DNA of 8,205 nucleotides from Candidatus Dojkabacteria bacterium (GTDB lineage: Bacteria; Patescibacteriota; Dojkabacteria; GCA-002793355), in assembly GCA_027033525.1 (NCBI GenBank), contig JALVLD010000149.1, positions 1 to 8,205 of the forward strand. The letters are read 5' to 3'. Under the pieces are notes generated by a model. That model did not search any database. It worked only from the letters and a program-made list of their open reading frames with translations, and was not told the DNA's origin. A program made the position numbers and the translations under genes. This document shows, in pieces, positions 1 to 4,808 of this stretch. Within the stretch, counting starts at the first letter, position 1, and the number at the start of each line of letters is the position of its first letter.

Positions 1-26
1 TTGTAATTACCTTATTTCAGTCTACT

Positions 27-1169
27 CTACTCTACTTTTGGCAACTTAGGTGGTGGAGATTTAGAATTAACATACAAAATAAGAATAAAGGATAAAATCC
101 AAGCTGCAAGCATTGTCCAAGGTTTAAAATAACGTTTTGTTAGAGCCATTGCTATCCCTATAAGCCCTGTGTATGCAAATTCAAAAAAATCTACTTGTTT
201 TTCATTAAATCCTGCATGCATAAGCCTGTAATGAAAATGAGTTTGGTCACTAATAACAAATATTTTCTTTATGCTTTTGTATCTTAAAAACCTTTTTGTT
301 AAAACATATAGCATATCTACAATAGGTAAAGCAAAAACGCCTAGAAGTACAGAAAAACTAGCACCTCCAATTACAGTAAGTGTTGCTACCATATATCCAA
401 TTACACTTTTGCCAACAGACCCAGAAAGCACTTTTGCAGGATACAATGCATGTGGAATAAAACCTACCAACGAACCAGCAAGCACTATGTACAAAAAGGC
501 GCCAAATTTGTAGCCCATACTAAGGGCATTTATAAATAAAAATATTAAAGCTATCGCAGTGCTTCCTTCCATGACACCTTCTACTCCTGCTTGAAATTTT
601 AAAGAATAAAGCATTATAAAAATTAAGCCTGCGGCAAAGATATCTCCAGGAAAAACAATGCTAATAATGTGGTTATATTCAAAATGCCACCAATCTAAAT
701 TCCATATCCCAACAATAGGTAAGTGCAAAAGTTTAACATCAAATGCAGATAACACAAAAAGTATCATAGCAGAAAAATGAGCTATAAATTGATAAGCTCC
801 TGGCAAATCAAACATATCGTCAATAAGTCCAAGTATTAAAAGTACTAGTACACCTGCAAACCATAAACCATAAGCACCTAAATATTCTGGATTAAGATTA
901 ATATATTTTGAAATATACATTCCAATTGCACCTAAAAATAAGAATGTTAAAGCATAAGCTCCACCGGCTGCAAGTGCAACTGGGCGTTTGGGAAAGTATT
1001 TGGTTGAATACTCTATAATTTGGTGAAGGCTCTTGGGGGGCTTTTTTAGTTTTTCAATTTCTGCCGGATGTTTTACAAGTTTTGCTGCCCATGCAAGGCG
1101 CATAATAACAGGCGTAATAAAATAGCAAATAACAGCAGCAGCCATGAAAAATCCAAGATAATACCCCAT
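27..1169 (-). CDS. MraY/WecA-like polyprenyl-phosphate sugar-1-phosphate transferase family membrane protein, divergent
   Basis: This 380-residue polytopic protein has about ten hydrophobic segments and the layout of the MraY/WecA family. Members transfer a sugar-1-phosphate or phospho-MurNAc-peptide from a UDP-sugar to undecaprenyl phosphate for envelope polymers. Visible landmarks: RPVALAAGGAYAL (62-74) for the usual P-x-x-GG; GLIDDMFDLPGAYQF (114-128), with the Asp117-Asp118 pair kept; LKFQAGVEGVMEG (190-202) where the family has NxxNxxDGxDGL; LSGSVGKSVIG (248-258) where it has MGDxGSxxLG; and DQTHFHYRLMHAGF (308-321), matching the cytoplasmic HxHHRL loop. The Asn and first Asp of the third motif and the Asp of MGD are therefore replaced (Lys191, Ala194, Ser251). 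The fold assignment is good; classical transferase activity is doubtful. It could act on another substrate or be a family-specific variant. The C-terminus is a short Pro/Lys tail. The ATG at 1169 is preceded by AAGG at only 2 bases. GC is low (18/60 at 301-360), like gyrA. Confidence 0.8.
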   Translation of the reverse strand: MGYYLGFFMAAAVICYFITPVIMRLAWAAKLVKHPAEIEKLKKPPKSLHQIIEYSTKYFPKRPVALAAGGAYALTFLFLGAIGMYISKYINLNPEYLGAYGLWFAGVLVLLILGLIDDMFDLPGAYQFIAHFSAMILFVLSAFDVKLLHLPIVGIWNLDWWHFEYNHIISIVFPGDIFAAGLIFIMLYSLKFQAGVEGVMEGSTAIALIFLFINALSMGYKFGAFLYIVLAGSLVGFIPHALYPAKVLSGSVGKSVIGYMVATLTVIGGASFSVLLGVFALPIVDMLYVLTKRFLRYKSIKKIFVISDQTHFHYRLMHAGFNEKQVDFFEFAYTGLIGIAMALTKRYFKPWTMLAAWILSFILILYVNSKSPPPKLPKVE

Positions 1170-1176
1170 TGCCTTA

Positions 1177-1205
1177 ATGTTAGCACAAAATTTTTAGAGG
1201 AGCAA
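1177..1205 (-). promoter_or_regulatory. Candidate promoter for the 380-codon membrane protein gene
   Basis: On the minus strand TTGCTC (1200-1205, 3/6 to the -35 consensus) is 17 bases from TAACAT (1177-1182, 4/6 to TATAAT), with TGC just before it as an extended -10. The distance to the ATG at 1169 is 7 bases, so the transcript would have almost no leader. It lies in the 117-base gap after the third zincin gene, where I see no hairpin-plus-T-run terminator. The individual boxes are weak; the spacing and the TG are what support it. Confidence 0.35.
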
Positions 1206-1286
1206 AGAAAAGAGATTCATTGATTAGGCATATTCTATTTAGATCGGTGTCCATGATGCTATTAAAGTTGCAAGACTCGTCATAAG

Positions 1287-2270
1287 TTACATACGTAAGC
1301 GTAGTGCTTGTAAAACGTGGGCAGCTGCAGTAAAAAAGTAAGGGGCTGCCTTTTTTATACGATTTTTTAATTCTTCTGGGTTATGTAGGAACATATCATA
1401 ATAGGGCATTATATCTGTAAAACTTAAATTTGGTCTTCCTAATAAAACTCTAGTTTGTTGTAGTTTTATTCGAGCAAGTGGTTTAAGTCGGGAATTATCT
1501 GTTTGTACAATGTTCCAGTATCTCTGCCATATAGGACCATTTTGAAAATATGGATGCAAAAGATGTGCAAACGTATTTTGAACTATACGTGGATCTATTT
1601 CTTCGAGTTTAAATGGGTAGGTTTCCCCTTTTAATTGTACGAGTCTATGGGCTGGAGTCTTAGAATTTAAGGGGTATTCTATAATTTTATCTTTAGGGTG
1701 AACATAATCTTGCATTACGCGTGGTTGTCTCCTTAATTCTTTGGTAAATGCCTTTATAGGTTCGTTGTATGGGCTGTTGCCGATGATGGCGTGTATAATT
1801 TCGTGTGCTAATAATGTGCTTAAGACCGTAGTGCATTCTGGTGCCATTAGTGTAGCATGAGCTTCTTGGCATGCATTCCATATAGGAGTAGTACGTACTG
1901 AGATCGCGTGATATTTGGGGTCCCAGGAAAGAGAGAAAAATGCATTGGGGATGAATCTAGGTTTTTTATCAGAGAGAACCACATCTTTTATTAACCTTTC
2001 TTTTGATTTATCAGGATCTCGTGGCTTTCCCGAAGGAATATCAAGTATGGTTGCTCCTTGTTCTAGAAAATGTTGGGCATATAGTAACCAGGGGATCTTG
2101 TGTGGGCGTTCTGTGGCAGCCACTTGTTTAGTTATGCTTGTTATAAACTGAGGCCATTCTTGGTAGTGGCAAGCTAACTCTCCCTTTTTTAGCCAGCTTT
2201 CACGTTGGGTTACTCTAGAACGTGGATGTGGCGTGTTATATCGTCTTGTAGTTCGTTTTTTGCGTGGCAT
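1287..2270 (-). CDS. Predicted zincin-type metallopeptidase, paralogue 3 (HEIIH)
   Basis: This 327-residue protein is not a member of any family I can name. The first 19 residues are strongly basic (MPRKKRTTRRYN...), without the hydrophobic core of a signal peptide. The zincin plan follows: edge strand HAISVRTTP (121-129), zinc helix AHEIIHAII (155-163) with His156, Glu157 and His160, EIDP (224-227) as candidate third-ligand motif, and the C-terminal signature MPYYDMFLHN (288-297) with Ile305 and Pro310. Cys134 and Cys146 precede the zinc helix; Cys146 lies about where the last Cys of CxGxC lies in paralogue 2. It is probably a soluble peptidase; the basic N-terminus could bind nucleic acid or acidic surfaces, which is a guess. 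The gap to the 565-codon gene is 9 bases and holds no Shine-Dalgarno, so co-transcription and coupled translation are likely. GC is intermediate (21/60 at 1561-1620). Confidence 0.75.
   Translation of the reverse strand: MPRKKRTTRRYNTPHPRSRVTQRESWLKKGELACHYQEWPQFITSITKQVAATERPHKIPWLLYAQHFLEQGATILDIPSGKPRDPDKSKERLIKDVVLSDKKPRFIPNAFFSLSWDPKYHAISVRTTPIWNACQEAHATLMAPECTTVLSTLLAHEIIHAIIGNSPYNEPIKAFTKELRRQPRVMQDYVHPKDKIIEYPLNSKTPAHRLVQLKGETYPFKLEEIDPRIVQNTFAHLLHPYFQNGPIWQRYWNIVQTDNSRLKPLARIKLQQTRVLLGRPNLSFTDIMPYYDMFLHNPEELKNRIKKAAPYFFTAAAHVLQALRLRM
1791..1805 (-). other. HExxH zinc motif of zincin paralogue 3
   Basis: Codons for His-Glu-Ile-Ile-His (residues 156-160), in the sequence LLAHEIIHAII, very close to [11 protein letters not shown] of paralogue 1. 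Confidence 0.8.
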
Positions 2271-2279
2271 ATTATTAGT

Positions 2280-3977
2280 TTATGAGGTGAGCCAGTTGCT
2301 GGATTCCATCGCTTTTAGGATGTGTTTGGCAACTTTATATAAGTCCGGGACGATATTGCGTATAGCTTGTGTTAAAGCAGGCCTATTTTGTTGATAAGCG
2401 TGATAGATAGGGAAAATCATATGGAAGTCGCTTTTGGGGAACCAATAAGCGTATTGTGCTCGTCTAATTCTGGCTAAGGTTCCAAAACTGCGAATGGTAT
2501 CTTTAAGGGAATTTACGGTTTCAGGAGGCAAGTCTATAATCTTTTCTTGATACATAATAAGCAGGGTTAGTGTATCTAAGAGAATTGCATCTACTTCCCA
2601 TGTAAGCATAGGAGCTGCTTCCGTGGTTGGTAATTGCATATCCGTGAGTCTCCCCGCATCATCTCCCGTAGCTGGGATAGCAGGAATATCTACATCGGGG
2701 TCGGTTAAATTTGGGGGAAGTGTTAGCATTTCCTTAGTGGTAAGGCGAATAGGCGATATATTGTGCCTATGGCGTAGATCGTCTGCCAAAACGTGCCCGA
2801 GTTCATGTCTTATTACCTGCATAAGGTATATTTGCAAACAAAATCCACGACAGTCTGGTATTCGCTTGGCAATATTGGCTAGGAAGTGGGCTCCTGTTAA
2901 AGGGACAGTCTCATGGCTGGTCGGTGGTAAGAATACTATTGCTTCGGCCGGCGCGTCGTTAGATTTGGACTCAGGAAATAAGGAGATAAAATCTACTGCT
3001 CGTGGTGGTAACCTAAAAACTTTATAAAGTGTAGGCATAATTCTGCGGTTTATTATTTGTAAAGCTTTGTGTAAGCTCATTTCCGGTTTGGTCGTAGGTT
3101 TTTCCGGAGCGAGTGTAGCATAAGGGATAAGATGTATAGCTTGGTGTGTTGATATTATCTGATGAGCTATTGGTGTTAGTTTTTCGCTGAGTGCTTGCAC
3201 GCTGTCTAAGGCGTCTTTGGGGGAGCGTTTGAAAAGATACCATAGGGGCATTAGTTGTTGTACGGTATCAGCAGGCAAATCTTGGCGTAGGATTTTTTCT
3301 AGGGTATAAAGCAAAGTAATATAATGTGCAAGTCCTTTGGGAAGGGTTACAAAGTCTTGATTAAGGGAAATGGAACGGGGGGCTAACATTAAGTGATGTA
3401 GGAGAGTGTTTTCCGCATTTTTAATAAGACGTAAGATCAAACTTGCGGGGTATGGAGGATAGCGTACTCCTGTGAAAGGCAAGCTTTTTAATTCTTGTTC
3501 GGTTAACGGAGGATCGTATCGTATTGGAGCATTAGCGATTTGTATTCCAGTTAGTTCTTGTGGGGAGTTGGTAACAATGGCATACTCTCGCGTCTGATTC
3601 AGGAGGGTAGTATGGGGACGAGTTGTGAGTTCATCATAAATGGTGGATAGTAAATAAAATACAAGAGGGTCAGTGGCTTCTGGGCACGGACCTTCACATT
3701 TTTGAATCGGAACTGCACTGCATGCAGCCAGATCTAGTTCGGTACCTTCCTGGTTTGAGCCAAACAACTCGTAGAGTGGAGCACTTCGTGCAGTTAAGCG
3801 TATTCTAGCAAATCCTGCAGGGGGCACTCCTAATTTCTGAGCAAATTCTCTCGTAGCTTTGTTAAGTCGTGTAACAGGATTATTGGGAGTGTTGTCTTGT
3901 TCCCAGCTTAAGCTACCACCGAAAGGAGGTTTATCGCCCGTAAATCGCTCTCGTAAGTCAGCAAGGTTTTTTAACAT
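2280..3977 (-). CDS. Two-domain zincin protein, paralogue 2: degenerate first half (DELTT) fused to an HELGH domain
   Basis: This 565-residue protein has no signal peptide or membrane segment and no family I can name. The second half (about 300-557) has an edge strand (EAIVFLPP, 345-352), Cys376-x-Gly-x-Cys380, the zinc helix RHELGHVLA (390-398) with His391, Glu392 and His395, EVDA (461-464) as candidate third-ligand motif, and the C-terminal signature FPIYHAYQQN (522-531) with Ile539 and Pro544. The first half (about 35-280) follows the same plan: Cys94-x-Gly-x-Cys98, YLLSTIYDELTT (108-119) facing YLMQVIRHELGH (384-395), and MPLWYLFKRS (243-252) in place of the C-terminal signature. Both zinc-binding histidines are missing in the first half, so it cannot be a normal peptidase and may be regulatory or structural. 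The second half is probably active, substrate unknown. A promoter sits just before the start. The next gene begins 9 bases after the stop. GC is the highest in the window (34/60 at 2641-2700). Confidence 0.75.
   Translation of the reverse strand: MLKNLADLRERFTGDKPPFGGSLSWEQDNTPNNPVTRLNKATREFAQKLGVPPAGFARIRLTARSAPLYELFGSNQEGTELDLAACSAVPIQKCEGPCPEATDPLVFYLLSTIYDELTTRPHTTLLNQTREYAIVTNSPQELTGIQIANAPIRYDPPLTEQELKSLPFTGVRYPPYPASLILRLIKNAENTLLHHLMLAPRSISLNQDFVTLPKGLAHYITLLYTLEKILRQDLPADTVQQLMPLWYLFKRSPKDALDSVQALSEKLTPIAHQIISTHQAIHLIPYATLAPEKPTTKPEMSLHKALQIINRRIMPTLYKVFRLPPRAVDFISLFPESKSNDAPAEAIVFLPPTSHETVPLTGAHFLANIAKRIPDCRGFCLQIYLMQVIRHELGHVLADDLRHRHNISPIRLTTKEMLTLPPNLTDPDVDIPAIPATGDDAGRLTDMQLPTTEAAPMLTWEVDAILLDTLTLLIMYQEKIIDLPPETVNSLKDTIRSFGTLARIRRAQYAYWFPKSDFHMIFPIYHAYQQNRPALTQAIRNIVPDLYKVAKHILKAMESSNWLTS
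2793..2807 (-). other. HExxH zinc motif of zincin paralogue 2
   Basis: Codons for His-Glu-Leu-Gly-His (residues 391-395). HELGH is the most common natural form of the motif in metallopeptidases, which supports activity of this half of the protein. Confidence 0.85.
3138..3875 (-). repeat. Degenerate N-terminal copy of the zincin domain (internal protein repeat, copy 1)
   Basis: Residues about 35-280 repeat the plan of the second half: a PP turn (52-53, compare 324-325), a CxGxC motif, a helix YLxxxIxxEL, and the closing signature. The repeat shows at protein level only; the bases have diverged, so the duplication is old. The zinc histidines read Asp115 and Thr119 here. Confidence 0.6.
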
Positions 3978-3982
3978 GCTTT

Positions 3983-3991
3983 ATTATATCA
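3983..3991 (-). promoter_or_regulatory. Extended -10 promoter (TGATATAAT) placed for a leaderless transcript
   Basis: On the minus strand the sequence is TGA-TATAAT, a perfect extended -10, followed by AAAGC and then the ATG of the 565-codon gene. With the usual 6-7 bases from the -10 to the start site, transcription would begin at or next to the A of the ATG, giving a leaderless mRNA. No -35 match is seen 17 bases upstream and no Shine-Dalgarno precedes the ATG, which fits this reading. It lies in an 84-base gap, the largest inside the three-gene block. Confidence 0.55.
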
Positions 3992-4061
3992 TTTCGCCCA
4001 TCGTGGCTTTTTTGAGTGTATTTCTCTGCTTGTTGGGTTACAGTCGTGGGTTATGTCGGAA

Positions 4062-4808
4062 TTATAAAAAATTTTCTGCAACTTTTATAATACTTTCTGT
4101 GGCTTGTATTATATTAGGCAAGCTTGCATCAATTCTTTCCAGTAGTTGGTCTCGGTTATATAAAAAAGCAGCATAAAATGGAAAAACATCTTCTACTCTA
4201 TAATCCATTCTTAATTCGTTCCGGAGTATGGCTAAAGTTGTGCGTACTAATGCGGGTGTATAAATATTAGGTACTCTACTTGTTGGGTTTAACCGTTGGT
4301 ATAAGAGTGCACCTATTAATACTGGATCGACCTCGCATATATTAGGGAGTTCTAGTGTAATAAGCCGGTCTTGTACCCTATATGGAGGTAGTTTAAAGCC
4401 TATAATGTCTTGAGCTCGTAAAGATTGGAAAATATCATCAAGCCTTCTGTCTGCATAAACAATAGCATGGACAATTTCATGCCCTATTATAGGGGCTAGT
4501 GCATTAGTTTCCCCCCCATTTAGGAGATTGGTTTGAATACGGGTAGGATTTATATGAATATGCCTGTCAGTTATATCAAAAACAGCAGGATAGTCTAATT
4601 GTGTATCCATTTTTATGCCTTTTATAGGAGCTGTATGTAACTTTTTTATAGAAGTAGCTTCGGTAAGAGTATAGGCAGCTTGGTTAGCGTTGTGTGTAGC
4701 TGTATGGAGGAGTCCTTCAGAGTTTGGTGAACCTTCGCTAGGTCGGACTTTGTTACTACCCTCTACTTGTGCTGCTAAGCCTTGGCCCTGCCTATCTTCC
4801 CTTCTCAT
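4062..4808 (-). CDS. Predicted zincin-type metallopeptidase, paralogue 1 (HEIVH)
   Basis: This 248-residue protein belongs to no family I can name. What is visible: a polar N-terminal stretch (1 to about 55) with no signal peptide or membrane segment; an edge-strand motif RHIHINP (82-88); the active-site helix GHEIVHAIV (109-117), with His110 and His114 as likely zinc ligands and Glu111 as the likely catalytic base; EVDP (159-162), with Glu159 as candidate third ligand; and the C-terminal helical signature [10 protein letters not shown] (209-218), with Ile226 and Pro231 at the conserved spacing. The same parts occur in the same order in the two genes downstream, so the three are paralogues. 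It is probably a cytoplasmic, zinc-dependent peptidase; the substrate is unknown. Its ATG overlaps the gyrA TGA (ATGA) and has no Shine-Dalgarno at usable distance, so translation is probably coupled to gyrA. GC content is clearly above that of gyrA. Met67 is a possible but less likely start, as it would leave the edge strand near the N-terminus. Confidence 0.75.
   Translation of the reverse strand: MRREDRQGQGLAAQVEGSNKVRPSEGSPNSEGLLHTATHNANQAAYTLTEATSIKKLHTAPIKGIKMDTQLDYPAVFDITDRHIHINPTRIQTNLLNGGETNALAPIIGHEIVHAIVYADRRLDDIFQSLRAQDIIGFKLPPYRVQDRLITLELPNICEVDPVLIGALLYQRLNPTSRVPNIYTPALVRTTLAILRNELRMDYRVEDVFPFYAAFLYNRDQLLERIDASLPNIIQATESIIKVAENFL
4467..4481 (-). other. HExxH zinc motif of zincin paralogue 1
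   Basis: Codons for His-Glu-Ile-Val-His (residues 110-114) follow a hydrophobic run and are preceded by the RHIHINP strand, the normal strand-then-helix order of zincins. Confidence 0.8.

Noticed and set aside
1232..1276. Minus-strand mini-frame of 14 codons (MTSLATLIASWTPI) just after the third zincin stop
   Set aside because: It is too short to support, has no ribosome site, and nothing indicates that it is translated.
1170..1286. Possible rho-independent terminator between the third zincin gene and the membrane protein gene
   Set aside because: I found no hairpin with a GC-rich stem followed by a T run on the minus strand; only short, chance inverted pairs.
2623..3027. Plus-strand frame of 134 codons inside the 565-codon gene
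   Set aside because: It covers the antisense of the HELGH domain, shows no recognisable domain, and has the odd Ser/Gly/Cys-rich composition typical of a shadow frame.
3975..4176. Plus-strand reading frame of about 67 codons (longer form from 3859) predicting two hydrophobic segments, with AAGG 9 bases before its ATG at 3975
   Set aside because: It lies antisense to the start of the 565-codon gene and to the conserved C-terminal signature of zincin paralogue 1. Antisense reading of an amphipathic helix often gives hydrophobic peptides. The minus-strand genes are supported by three-way homology; this frame has no support of its own.
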